A DNA stretch of 58,433 bases. It comes from Actinomycetota bacterium (lineage in GTDB: Bacteria; Actinomycetota; Actinomycetes; Streptosporangiales; Streptosporangiaceae). Of this stretch, positions 24,155-32,721 are shown piece by piece. Position 1 is the stretch's first letter, and every line of letters begins with the position of its first letter. Position numbers and translations under genes: made by a program. Below the pieces are notes generated by a model. It saw only the letters and a program-made list of their open reading frames with translations, made no database searches and had not been told where the DNA came from. The stretch is from positions 1 to 58,433 of the forward strand of contig QGUZ01000003.1 of the NCBI GenBank assembly GCA_003242605.1, read 5' to 3'.

Positions 24155-25024
24155 TCAGCCGGTCGTGCGGAGCAGGCACTCCTGCACCACCGAGACCGCG
24201 AGCTGTCCGTCGCGGGTGAACATCTCCCCGCGGGCGAGGCCGCGGGCCGCCCCCGACCACGGCGCCTCCTGGGCGTAGAGCACCCAGTCGTCGACCCGCA
24301 GCGGCCGGTGGAACCACATGGCGTGGTCGAGCGAGGCCGCGGTGATGTCCGACGCGCCCCACGCCAGCCCCCGGGCGAGCAGCACCGTGTCCACAAGCGT
24401 GAAATCCGAGGCGTAGGCGGCGAGCACCACGTGCAGCAGCGGGTCGTCGGGCAGGTCGGCGTCGTAGCGGAACCACACCCGGGTCGACGAGCCGCGCAGC
24501 GCCGGATCGGCCTGGGCCTCCCAGGTCAGCGGGGTGGCGTAGCGGAAGTCCACCGGCCGGGGCCGGGACAGCCACTCGCGGATGCCCGGGTCGAGCCCGT
24601 TCGCGCTGCGCACGCGCTCGGCGTAGGTGGGCAGGCTCTCCGGGTCCGGCACCGCGGGCATCACGCTCGCCTGGTGGCCCGGCCCGCCCTCGGCGATGTG
24701 GAACGACGCCGACATCGTGAAGATCGCCTTGCCGTGCTGGATCGCGGTGACCCGCCGGGTGGTGAACGACCGGCCGTCCCGGGTCCGGTCCACGTAGTAG
24801 ACGATCGGCACGCTGGGGTCGCCCGGCCGGATGAAGTAGGCGTGCAGCGAGTGCACCTGCCGCCCCTCCGGCACGGTACGGCCGGCCGCCACGAGCGCCT
24901 GCGCGGCCACCTGGCCGCCGAAGACGCGCTGGATGCGCTCGGCGGGGCTGCGCCCGCGGAAGATGTCGAGCTCGATCTGCTCGAGGTCGAGCAGGTCGAG
25001 CACCTCCCTCAGCGCCTCGTTCAC
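24155..25024 (-). CDS. tesB: Acyl-CoA thioesterase II (TesB)
   Basis: This 289-aa cytosolic enzyme hydrolyses acyl-CoA to fatty acid and CoA through a double hot-dog fold. Family marks: VFGGQVAAQALVAAGRTV, HSLHAYFIRPGD, then SLDHAMWFHRPLRVDDW with the catalytic Asp, TLVDT and a C-terminal VVQECLLR with the catalytic Gln. The start is GTG 25024 with AGGGGGAG upstream. It follows uvrD2 by 13 bp on the same strand, so they probably share a transcript. Confidence 0.93.
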   Translation of the reverse strand: MNEALREVLDLLDLEQIELDIFRGRSPAERIQRVFGGQVAAQALVAAGRTVPEGRQVHSLHAYFIRPGDPSVPIVYYVDRTRDGRSFTTRRVTAIQHGKAIFTMSASFHIAEGGPGHQASVMPAVPDPESLPTYAERVRSANGLDPGIREWLSRPRPVDFRYATPLTWEAQADPALRGSSTRVWFRYDADLPDDPLLHVVLAAYASDFTLVDTVLLARGLAWGASDITAASLDHAMWFHRPLRVDDWVLYAQEAPWSGAARGLARGEMFTRDGQLAVSVVQECLLRTTG

Positions 25025-25037
25025 CGGACTCCCCCTG

Positions 25038-27173
25038 TCAGCCGGCCGCCGGCCCTCCGGCGGCCCCGTCGGCGTCGTCGAACGCGCCGGCCTCGCCGCG
25101 GCAGATGGCGAGCACCGCCGCGCCGTACCGATCGACCTTGACCTTACCGATGCCGGGGATGGCGAGGAGCTCCTGCTCGGTGGTCGGCACCCGCTCGGCG
25201 ATCGACTGCAGCGTGACGTCGGTGAACACGACGAACGCGGGCACCTTGGCGCGGTCCGCCTCCGCGGCGCGCCAGGCCCGCAGCCGCTCGAGCAGCTCCT
25301 CGTCGTACGGGGCGGGGCAGCCGGCGCAGCGGCCGAGCTTCTGCTCCGGGGCGGCGAGGAGCGTGCTGCCGCACACCCGGCAGGTGACCGGGAGCGCGGC
25401 GGCGCGCCGCCGGCGCCGCCCATGGCGCGGCCCGTCGTCCTCCCGGCGGCGCCGGTCGAGGACGGCGCCCGGCCCGGCGCCGGGGATGAGCCCGTCGAGG
25501 AACCGGGACGGGCGGCGCACCCGGCGGCCGCCCGGCGAGCGGGCCAGCGCCCAGGACAGCCGCAGGTGCTCGCGGGCGCGGGTGATGCCGACGTAGAGCA
25601 GGCGGCGCTCCTCCTCCACCTGCTCGGGGGTGGTGGCGTGCAGGATCGGCAGCGTGCCGTCGGTGAGCCCGACGAGGAACACCGCGTCCCACTCCAGGCC
25701 CTTGGCGGCGTGCAGTGAGGCGAGCGTCACGCCCTCTACCTGCGGAGCGTGCTGCTCGGCGGCCCGCCGCTCCAGCTCGGCGACGAAGCCGGGCAGGCCG
25801 GCCGCGTCCCCGGCCTGCGCGGCGTACTGCTCGGCGAGGTCGGCGATGGCCCGCAGCGACTCCCAGCGCTCCCGGGCCGACCCGCCCGCGGGCGGCTCGG
25901 GGGTGAGCCCGGCGCCGACGAGCACGTCGCGCACCGCGGGCACGAGCGGGTCGCCGGCCGAGGCCGAGCGGGCGGCCCCGCGCAGCAGCACCACGGCCCG
26001 GCGCACCTCCGGCCGCTCGAAGAACCGCTCGGCGCCGTGCAGCACGTACGGGACGCCCGCCTCGGCGAGCGCCTGCTCGTACGTCTCGGACTGGGCGTTC
26101 ACCCGGAACAGCACGGCGATCTCGCGCGCGGGCACGCCGGCGGCGAGCAGCTCGCGGATGCCGCGGGCCACCCCCTCGGCCTCGGCCGGCTCGTCGTCGT
26201 ACTCGGTGAACACCGGCTCCGGGCCGTCCGGGCGCTGCGCCACCAGCCGCAGCCACCGCGCGCTGCGGGAGCCGGTCATCACCCGGTTGGCGAGCGTCAC
26301 CACCTGGGGCGTGGACCGGTAGTCGCGCACCAGGCGCAGCACCTTCGCGTCCGGGTACTCCACGGTGAAGTTCGTCAGGTACTGCGACGTGGCCCCGGTG
26401 AACGAGTAGATGGTCTGGTTCGGGTCGCCGACCACGCACAGGTCGTCGCGGCCGCCGAGCCAGGTGTCGAGCAGCAGCTTCTGCAGCGGGTTGACGTCCT
26501 GGTACTCGTCGACGACGAAGTACCGGTACTGCGCGCGGACCTGGGCGGCGACCTCGGGGTGCTCGGTCATCACCGCGGCCATGAGCTCGAGGATCGTCTC
26601 GAAGTCGACCAGGTGCCGCTCGCGGCGCAGCAGCTCGTAGGCCTCGTACAGCCGGGCGATCTCCTCGGCCGGGACGCCGGTGGCGCGGCCCGCCTTCGCC
26701 GCCGCGTCGGCGTACTCCTCCGGGCCGATCTGCAGCACCTTCGCCCACTCGATCTCGGCGGCCACGTCGCGCAGCTCGGCCCGGTCCACGGGCCGCCGCA
26801 GGCTCCGGCACGCCTCGGTCAGCAGCGGCAGCTTCGACTCGAGCACCCGCGGGGGATCGCCGCCGATCACCTTCGGCCAGAAGTAGCCGAGCTGGCGCAG
26901 CGCGGCGGCGTGGAACGTGCGCGCCTGGACCCCGGGCGCGCCGAGCGCCTGCAGCCGCCGCCGCAGCTCCCCGGCGGCGCGGGTGGTGAAGGTCACGGCG
27001 AGCACGTTGCGCGCGTCGACCACGCCGCTCAGCACCGCGTACGCGATGCGGTGGGTGATCGCGCGGGTCTTGCCCGTGCCGGCCCCGGCGAGCACGCACA
27101 CCGGGCCGCGCACCGCGAGGGCGACCTCGCGCTGCTCGGGATCGAGACCGGTCAGTACGTCCTCGGGTTGCAA
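25038..27173 (-). CDS. uvrD2: ATP-dependent DNA helicase UvrD2
   Basis: This 711-aa SF1A helicase translocates 3'-5' on single-stranded DNA. Motif I is AGAGTGKT (about 29-36), motif II VVDEYQDVNPLQ, motif III VGDPNQTIYSFTGA, motif IV RDYRSTPQVV, motif V TLASLHAAKGLEW and motif VI YVGITRAREHL. The C-terminal part has a tetracysteine zinc motif (CRVCG...CAGCP) and an HRDC domain (about 625-700), the architecture of mycobacterial UvrD2 rather than UvrD1. The start is TTG 27173 with GGGAGA upstream. It heads a leftward pair with tesB. Confidence 0.93.
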   Translation of the reverse strand: MQPEDVLTGLDPEQREVALAVRGPVCVLAGAGTGKTRAITHRIAYAVLSGVVDARNVLAVTFTTRAAGELRRRLQALGAPGVQARTFHAAALRQLGYFWPKVIGGDPPRVLESKLPLLTEACRSLRRPVDRAELRDVAAEIEWAKVLQIGPEEYADAAAKAGRATGVPAEEIARLYEAYELLRRERHLVDFETILELMAAVMTEHPEVAAQVRAQYRYFVVDEYQDVNPLQKLLLDTWLGGRDDLCVVGDPNQTIYSFTGATSQYLTNFTVEYPDAKVLRLVRDYRSTPQVVTLANRVMTGSRSARWLRLVAQRPDGPEPVFTEYDDEPAEAEGVARGIRELLAAGVPAREIAVLFRVNAQSETYEQALAEAGVPYVLHGAERFFERPEVRRAVVLLRGAARSASAGDPLVPAVRDVLVGAGLTPEPPAGGSARERWESLRAIADLAEQYAAQAGDAAGLPGFVAELERRAAEQHAPQVEGVTLASLHAAKGLEWDAVFLVGLTDGTLPILHATTPEQVEEERRLLYVGITRAREHLRLSWALARSPGGRRVRRPSRFLDGLIPGAGPGAVLDRRRREDDGPRHGRRRRRAAALPVTCRVCGSTLLAAPEQKLGRCAGCPAPYDEELLERLRAWRAAEADRAKVPAFVVFTDVTLQSIAERVPTTEQELLAIPGIGKVKVDRYGAAVLAICRGEAGAFDDADGAAGGPAAG

Positions 27174-27341
27174 TCGCGTCTCCCAACGTGCGCCGGGGGC
27201 GGGGTGCTGGCATCATCCTTCCAGCACCGGGTCATCCGAATGCAATTCGGAAGTAAAGAAACGCCCCGGGGCGGTTACCCGGAACGATCAAGGTTCCGCC
27301 ACAATTGGGACAGAAGTGAACTGTCGGAAGGGAACGGACTC

Positions 27342-28325
27342 GTGCGCTCAGCGGTGACTGTGGGATCCCTGGCGCTTGCCGCCGTCTTGCTGTCGGGTTC
27401 GCTCGCGCCCGCGCACGCGCAGCCGAGTCCGCCCGCCACGCCGACCCCCACCCCCACCGCGACCACCCAGCCGGACGGCAAGGGCCGCGCCACCCCCGAC
27501 CCGGACGCCAGCATGACCGAGATCCCGCCGGGCGTGGTCGTGCGCACCGTCCGGTACGGCCGGCACGTGCGGCAGCGCATGGACGTCTGGTACCGCGAGG
27601 ACGGGACCGTCCGCCCCGGCGTGTTCATCATCCACGGCGGCTGGTGGAACAGCGGCGACAAGCGCAGCATGGCCTCGATCGTGCGCGGCTACGTCGAGCA
27701 GGGCTACACGGTCTTTAACCTCAACTACCGGCTCTCCCAGGACGCGCCCTGGCCCGCGCAGCGGGTCGACACGCTCACCGCGATCCAGACCGCCCGCCGG
27801 TACGCCAAGCGGTTCGGGTTCGACCGCGACCGGTACGCGATCGTCGGCTTCTCCGCGGGCGGCCACCTCGCCGCGGCCGCGGGCACCTACGGCGCCGGCC
27901 GGCCGGGGCTCAAGGCCGTCGTGGGCGTCTCCCCGGTGATCTCCCCGATGACCGCGTTCGTCGACGGCGACGAGGGCGCGACCCCCGCGCAGCAGCGGCT
28001 GCGCCGCGCCGCCGTGGCGCTCGCGGGCAACTGCCTGCCCACCCGCCTGCGCTGTGAGAAGGTGTGGCGCAGCATGGAGGTGCCCTGGCACGCCGGCCCG
28101 GGCGACGCGCCGATGCTCACCCTGCACTCGCAGGACGAGTTCGTGCCGCCGTACCACAGCAGGCTGCTCAAGGAGCAGCTCAACAAGGCCGGGGTGCCGA
28201 TGACCATCCGGGTGCTGCCGGGCAACGCGCACAGCACCGCGCTGTACCGGCAGCCGGGCGTGGCCGAAGGCGTGCACTCCTGGCTCGCCGCCCGGCTCGG
28301 CCCGCTGCCCGGCGAGGACGGCTGA
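27342..28325 (+). CDS. Secreted alpha/beta hydrolase (carboxylesterase type)
   Basis: This 327-aa precursor has a signal peptide (cleavage after APAHA, about residue 27) and a Pro/Thr-rich linker. The alpha/beta domain shows the oxyanion motif FIIHGGWWNSGD, the nucleophile elbow GFSAGG, the acid in HSQDEFVPP and the His in GNAHSTALY. The HGGWW/GxSxG arrangement is that of hormone-sensitive-lipase or BD-FAE-type esterases. Two cysteines (NCLPTRLRC) may form a disulfide. The start is GTG 27342 with AAGGGA upstream. The natural substrate is unknown. Confidence 0.85.
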   Translation: MRSAVTVGSLALAAVLLSGSLAPAHAQPSPPATPTPTPTATTQPDGKGRATPDPDASMTEIPPGVVVRTVRYGRHVRQRMDVWYREDGTVRPGVFIIHGGWWNSGDKRSMASIVRGYVEQGYTVFNLNYRLSQDAPWPAQRVDTLTAIQTARRYAKRFGFDRDRYAIVGFSAGGHLAAAAGTYGAGRPGLKAVVGVSPVISPMTAFVDGDEGATPAQQRLRRAAVALAGNCLPTRLRCEKVWRSMEVPWHAGPGDAPMLTLHSQDEFVPPYHSRLLKEQLNKAGVPMTIRVLPGNAHSTALYRQPGVAEGVHSWLAARLGPLPGEDG

Positions 28326-28429
28326 CGCCCTGCCTCCGTGCCCGGCGGCCGCGGGAACATCCGGCGCCCTCCGGGTGTTGCCACGGATCGCCAACGGAGG
28401 CAAAGGAACGTGAAAGGGATCCGGTCGTC

Positions 28430-28681
28430 ATGACGCTCACGGTGTACACCACCAGCTGGTGCGGCCCCTGCAAGCGGCTGAAGAGCCAGCTCACCCGGGA
28501 GGGGATCAGCTTCCGCGAGATCGACGTGGAGCAGAACCCGGAGGCCGCCGAGTTCGTGATGAGCGTGAACAACGGCAACCGCGTGGTGCCCACCGTGGTG
28601 TTCCCGGACGGCACGGCCGCGACGAACCCGTCGGTCATGGAGGTCAAGGCCCGGCTGGCCGGCCAGGCCGTCTCGGGCTGA
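28430..28681 (+). CDS. mrx1: Mycoredoxin / glutaredoxin-like thiol oxidoreductase
   Basis: This 83-aa thioredoxin-fold protein has the active site TSWCGPCKRLK (Cys11, Cys14) and the cis-Pro region NRVVPTVVFPDG. It matches the NrdH/Mrx1 group that reduces mycothiol-mixed disulfides; its position between uvrD2 and nudC matches Mrx1 in mycobacteria (Rv3198A). The active site reads CGPC where mycobacterial Mrx1 has CGYC, which would shift redox behaviour towards thioredoxin. The ATG is preceded by AAGGGA. Confidence 0.88.
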   Translation: MTLTVYTTSWCGPCKRLKSQLTREGISFREIDVEQNPEAAEFVMSVNNGNRVVPTVVFPDGTAATNPSVMEVKARLAGQAVSG

Positions 28682-28778
28682 CCCGGCCCGCGGCCCCTCG
28701 GGGGCGGGCGGCGGCGGCCGGCCCCGCCCGCCGCCGGGCCGCCGCACGCGGATCGCCGGCCGCCGGGGCCGGGGGCCG

Positions 28779-29690
28779 CTACCCGCCGCCCGGAAGCTGC
28801 CCGCCGTACCAGGTCTCGATGAGCCGCCGCGCGATCGAGACCTGGCCGGGCAGCAGCACCTCGCCGGACTCGACCGCCTCCCGCAGCTCGGTACGGCTCA
28901 GCCAGCGCGCCTCGGCGATCTCCGCCGGGTCGAGGCGCAGCTCCGGGGAGAGCGCCCGGGCGAAGAACCCGAGCATGAGGCTGCGCGGGAACGGCCACGG
29001 CTGGCTGCCCATGTAGTGGAGCTCGGTCACCGTCACCCCGACCTCCTCGGCGACCTCCCGCGCCACCGCCTGCTCCAGCGACTCGCCGGGCTCCACGAAC
29101 CCGGCGAGCACCGAGAACCGGTTCTCCGGCCACCGCGGCCCGCGGGCGAGCAGGCACCGCTCGCCGTCGTGCACCAGCATGATCACCGCGGGGTCGACGC
29201 GCGGGAAGTGCTCGCTGCCGTCGGCCGGACAGACCCGCATGAACCCGCCCGCCGCGATCTCGGTGCGGGCGCCGCACCGCGGGCAGTGCTCGTGGGTGGC
29301 GTGCCACGCCTCCAGGGCGACCGCGGTCACCAGCAGCCCCGCGTCCCGGTCGCCGAGCAGCGCGCCCGCCCGGCGCAGCCCCTCCCAGCGCTCGCCCTCC
29401 GGCGCCTTGGCACGCACCGCGAAGTAGGCGACGCCGTCCTCGTCCACGCCGAGCAGGTAGCGGTCGCCGTCCGGCGCCTGCGACGGCGACACGAACACCA
29501 GCGCGGCGGTCTCCCCCTCGTGCCGCACCGGCGCGCGGCCGTCGGCGACGAGCAGCACCCGGGTGCGCTCGTCGGCCCAGGCGCGTTCCAGCCACGCGGT
29601 GTCGTTCCGCAGCGCGGCCGAGCGGTTGACGGTGCCGCGGGAGAGCAGCAACGGCCCCAGCAGTCGCTCCCTGACCTCCACGCCGCCCAT
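28779..29690 (-). CDS. nudC: NAD+ diphosphatase / NAD-decapping NUDIX enzyme NudC
   Basis: This 303-aa enzyme cleaves NADH/NAD+ (and 5'-NAD-capped RNA in known members) to NMN and AMP. It has a zinc ribbon (CPRCGARTE...MRVCPADGSEHFPR, with the fourth ligand changed as in other actinobacterial NudCs), the NUDIX box GFVEPGESLEQAVAREVAEEVGV, and the NudC-specific SQPWPFPRSLMLGF array. ATG 29690 is the start. It diverges from the siderophore operon with about 107 bp between starts, so its promoter is close to the iron box. Confidence 0.93.
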   Translation of the reverse strand: MGGVEVRERLLGPLLLSRGTVNRSAALRNDTAWLERAWADERTRVLLVADGRAPVRHEGETAALVFVSPSQAPDGDRYLLGVDEDGVAYFAVRAKAPEGERWEGLRRAGALLGDRDAGLLVTAVALEAWHATHEHCPRCGARTEIAAGGFMRVCPADGSEHFPRVDPAVIMLVHDGERCLLARGPRWPENRFSVLAGFVEPGESLEQAVAREVAEEVGVTVTELHYMGSQPWPFPRSLMLGFFARALSPELRLDPAEIAEARWLSRTELREAVESGEVLLPGQVSIARRLIETWYGGQLPGGG

Positions 29691-29748
29691 CTTCGCGCAC
29701 CCCGCGACGACTTGCGATGTCGGCCCACCGTTTGATCTTGGAATCGGG

Positions 29749-29782
29749 TTAGGATGCAGCAGGTTAGGTAAGCCTTACCTGC
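29749..29782 (+). promoter_or_regulatory. Iron-regulated promoter with DtxR/IdeR box
   Basis: TTAGGTAAGCCTTACCTGC (29764-29782) matches the DtxR/IdeR/DmdR consensus TTAGGTTAGGCTAACCTAA at 14 of 19 positions and is itself palindromic. A -10-like TAGGAT lies near 29749, so the box covers the likely start site, as in iron-repressed siderophore promoters. It precedes the TTG start at 29798. Confidence 0.75.
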
Positions 29783-29797
29783 ATTGGGAGCGCTGCG

Positions 29798-30964
29798 TTG
29801 CGGCTGTACCTCACCACGCTCAACCCGACCGACTCGGTCACCGCCGGGTTCCTGCCCGCCGCCGCCGCGCTGGGCTGGGAGGTGACGATCCTCACCGACC
29901 GGCCCGGCGAGTACGCCGGCGGCGACGCCGAGGTGATCGAGGCCGACGTGCGGGACGCGACCGCCGTGATCGACGCGATCGCGGCCCACCGTCCCCCGGA
30001 CGTGATCTTCTCCAACTCCGACCACCTGCAGGCCGCGACCGCGCTCGCCGCCGCCTACTTCGGCCTGCCCGCCAAGGACTGGCGGGCCTGCCTCACCGCG
30101 AAGAACAAGGCGCTGATGCGGCGCGCGCTCGCCGCCGCCGGGGTGGAGACGGTCCGCTCGGCACGGCTGCGCCCGCACGCGCCGCCGCCGGACGGCCTGC
30201 CGTACCCGGTGGTGGTGAAACCCCGCGAGGGGGTGGCGAGCGAGGACGTGGTGCTCTGCCACGACAAGGCCGAGCTGATCCGGGTGGCCACCGACATCTG
30301 GACCCGGCGGCCGGGCGCCGTGCTCGTCGCCGAGGAGTACCTCGACGGCCCGCTGCGCACCCTGGAGACCCTTGGCGACGGCCGGAGCAGGCACGTGCTC
30401 GGCGGGTTCGCCACGCGCCTCGGCGCGCCGCCGCACTTCATCGAGGAGCGGCTCGACTGGGACCCGCGGGAGCCGACCGACCCGGAGATCGCGCACGTGC
30501 TGCGCGCCCTCGATGCGATCGGGGTGGGCCTGGGGGCCTGCCACACCGAGTACGTCGTGACCGGCGAGGGGCCACGAATCATCGAGGTGAACTACCGGGT
30601 CATCGGCGACAACTGCGACTTTCTACTCGCCGACCTGCTCGGCGTGCCGCTGCACGAGTGGATCCTGCGGGTGCACGCGGGCGACCCCGCCCCGCAGCCG
30701 CCGCCGCGGCCCGCCCGGCACGGCGTCGCGCTGAGCGTGGTCGCCGACCGGGAGGGCACGGTACGGCAGGCGCCGCCGGAGGGCGAGTGGCCGGGCGAGG
30801 TGCGGCTGTGGCACCGGCCGCTGCGCGCGATCGGCGACGAGATCCGGCTCACCCACACCAACCGGGACTACCTGGCGGTGATCCGCGCGGTGGGGCCGGA
30901 CCGCGCCGCGGTGGACGACCGCATCGCGCGCTTCCTTGCGGAGCACCCGTGGGTGGTGCGATGA
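29798..30964 (+). CDS. ATP-grasp siderophore ligase, PvsA-like
   Basis: This 388-aa enzyme has an ATP-grasp fold. VVVKPREGVASEDVVLC and VAEEYLDGPLRTLETL are the ATP lid and adenine-site parts; CHTEYVVTGEGPRIIEVNYRVIGDNCDFL supplies the metal-binding E/N pair. In vibrioferrin loci the first gene pvsA encodes such a ligase, which couples an amino acid to a carboxylate. Here it is likewise the first gene under the iron box. The start is TTG 29798 with GGGAG upstream. Its stop overlaps the next ATG (ATGA), so coupling is expected. Assignment rests on family and gene order, not on a known product. Confidence 0.75.
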   Translation: MRLYLTTLNPTDSVTAGFLPAAAALGWEVTILTDRPGEYAGGDAEVIEADVRDATAVIDAIAAHRPPDVIFSNSDHLQAATALAAAYFGLPAKDWRACLTAKNKALMRRALAAAGVETVRSARLRPHAPPPDGLPYPVVVKPREGVASEDVVLCHDKAELIRVATDIWTRRPGAVLVAEEYLDGPLRTLETLGDGRSRHVLGGFATRLGAPPHFIEERLDWDPREPTDPEIAHVLRALDAIGVGLGACHTEYVVTGEGPRIIEVNYRVIGDNCDFLLADLLGVPLHEWILRVHAGDPAPQPPPRPARHGVALSVVADREGTVRQAPPEGEWPGEVRLWHRPLRAIGDEIRLTHTNRDYLAVIRAVGPDRAAVDDRIARFLAEHPWVVR

Positions 30965-32604
30965 CCGCGGCCGACGAGCGCGGCCCGCTGCCGGGCCGGG
31001 AGGCGTACCTCGCCCGCCGGGTGCTCGACGCGCTGCTGCGCGAGGACTACGGCGGCCTCGCCGGGCGGGTGTCGCGGGACCGCACCGGGGTCGCGCTCAC
31101 CCTGCCCTCGGGCCGGCGGGTGCGGCTCGTGCCCGGCGGCCTGTTCCAGGACTTCGCCGTCGACCCGGACGACGCGCCCGCGCTGGCGGAGGTGCTCGCC
31201 GCGCTGGAGGCGGTCGCCGACCCGGCGGACGCGGCCGGGGTGGCGGCGTTCACCGAGGAGTGCCGGCAGGCGCTGCGCGCGCTCGAGGCGCACGACCGGG
31301 ACCGGGAGCGCGTGCTCGCCCGGCTCGCGGGCCGGGGGCGGCTCACCCCCGCCGGGTACGACAGCCTCGCCGCGTTCCTCGACCACCCGGTCTACCCGAC
31401 CGCGCGCTGCCGGTTCGGGCTGTCCGCGGCCGAGCTGCGCGCCTACGCGCCGGAGTTCGCGCCGGAGTTCCGGCTGCGCTGGGCGGCGGTGCCGGCCGAG
31501 CGGGTGGTGCGCGGCCCGGGCCGGGCCGAGGCCGAGCCGTGGTGGCCGTCGTTCCGCGACGCGGGCCTGCCCGAGGAGCTCGCCGCCACGCACACGCTGT
31601 TCCCGGTCCACCCGCTAACCGCGGGCACGGTGGGCGCCATCCCCGGCGTGGTGGTGGGCGAGGCGCCGTACCTGCCGGTGCGGCCCACGCTGTCGATGCG
31701 CACGGTCGAGGTCGCCGCGGCCGCGGGCCCGCCGGTCCAGCTGAAGCTGCCGCTGGTCACGAGCACGCTCGGGCTGCGCAACCGCCGGTCGATCAAGCCG
31801 GGCACGCTGCACGACGGGGCCGCCGCCGAGCGGCTGCTGCGCGCGATCGTGTCGCGCGAGCGCCTGCCGGTGGAGCTCGCCGACGAGCAGGCGTTCGCGC
31901 ACGCCGGCCACGAGTACCTCGGCTGGCTGCTGCGGCGGCACCCGCCCGGGGAGATCGTCACGGTGGCCGCGCTGCCCGCGCCCGCGCCGGGCGGGGGCCG
32001 GGTGATCGACGAGCTGGCCCGCCGGCACTACGGCGGCGACGCCCGGGCGCTGCTGCGCGAGTACCTCACCCTGCTGCTCACCTGGAACGTGCGGCTGTTC
32101 GTCCGGTACGGCGTGGCCCTCGAGGCGCACCAGCAGAACCTCGCGCTCGTGCTCGGCCGCGGCCCGCTGCGCCTGCTCGTCAAGGACAACGACGGCCTGC
32201 TCGCCTCCCCGGACGCGCTCGCCGCGGCGGGCGTGCCGGTGCCGGAGTTCCGCGACGAGCGCATGCTCACCGACGACCCGCACGCGCTCGCCGACGTGTT
32301 CGTCACCATCACGCTGCACCTCGCCGCGGCGGCGATCGCGTTCGACGTCGCCGGGCGGCCCGGGGTGCACCTGGTGCGCGAGGCGCTCGCCGACGCGCTC
32401 GGCGAGCACGGCGGGCACCCGATGGCGCGGCTGCTGCGGGCCCGCACCCTCGACGCGGCCCGGCTGGTCGGCAAGTCGATGGTGACCGCGGGCACGCTCG
32501 TCGACAAGGCCCGCACCGGCGCGCGGGACGTGAACAAGTACTACGGCACGAGCGGCCCCAACTACCTGCGCCACCCACCGGCGGAGCCCGCCGTGCGCCG
32601 CTGA
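30961..32604 (+). CDS. NIS siderophore synthetase (IucA/IucC family), PvsB-like
   Basis: This 547-aa protein is an adenylating condensation enzyme for NRPS-independent siderophores, joining citrate or a similar acid to an amine. The N-terminal HP-containing motif is degenerate (DHPVYPTARCRFG in place of GHPxHPxxKxxxG) and a second FPVHPLTAG follows. Also visible are PTLSMRTVEV, KLPLVTSTLGLRNRRS, HQQN and LLVKDNDG, then a FhuF-like reductase-type tail ending VNKYYGTSGPNYL. It overlaps the ATP-grasp stop by four bases. It and the next NIS gene are distinct, as PvsB and PvsD are. Confidence 0.85.
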   Translation: MTAADERGPLPGREAYLARRVLDALLREDYGGLAGRVSRDRTGVALTLPSGRRVRLVPGGLFQDFAVDPDDAPALAEVLAALEAVADPADAAGVAAFTEECRQALRALEAHDRDRERVLARLAGRGRLTPAGYDSLAAFLDHPVYPTARCRFGLSAAELRAYAPEFAPEFRLRWAAVPAERVVRGPGRAEAEPWWPSFRDAGLPEELAATHTLFPVHPLTAGTVGAIPGVVVGEAPYLPVRPTLSMRTVEVAAAAGPPVQLKLPLVTSTLGLRNRRSIKPGTLHDGAAAERLLRAIVSRERLPVELADEQAFAHAGHEYLGWLLRRHPPGEIVTVAALPAPAPGGGRVIDELARRHYGGDARALLREYLTLLLTWNVRLFVRYGVALEAHQQNLALVLGRGPLRLLVKDNDGLLASPDALAAAGVPVPEFRDERMLTDDPHALADVFVTITLHLAAAAIAFDVAGRPGVHLVREALADALGEHGGHPMARLLRARTLDAARLVGKSMVTAGTLVDKARTGARDVNKYYGTSGPNYLRHPPAEPAVRR

Positions 32605-32721
32605 GCCGGGCGGCGCCGTATCACCGCACGCGACCCGTTCCACCCCCGCCCGCGACCTGAGTGATGTCGCCACGGGCACTACCCCGAGATCGCCATCCGT
32701 CCTTTACTTGAAGGGGTGCCT

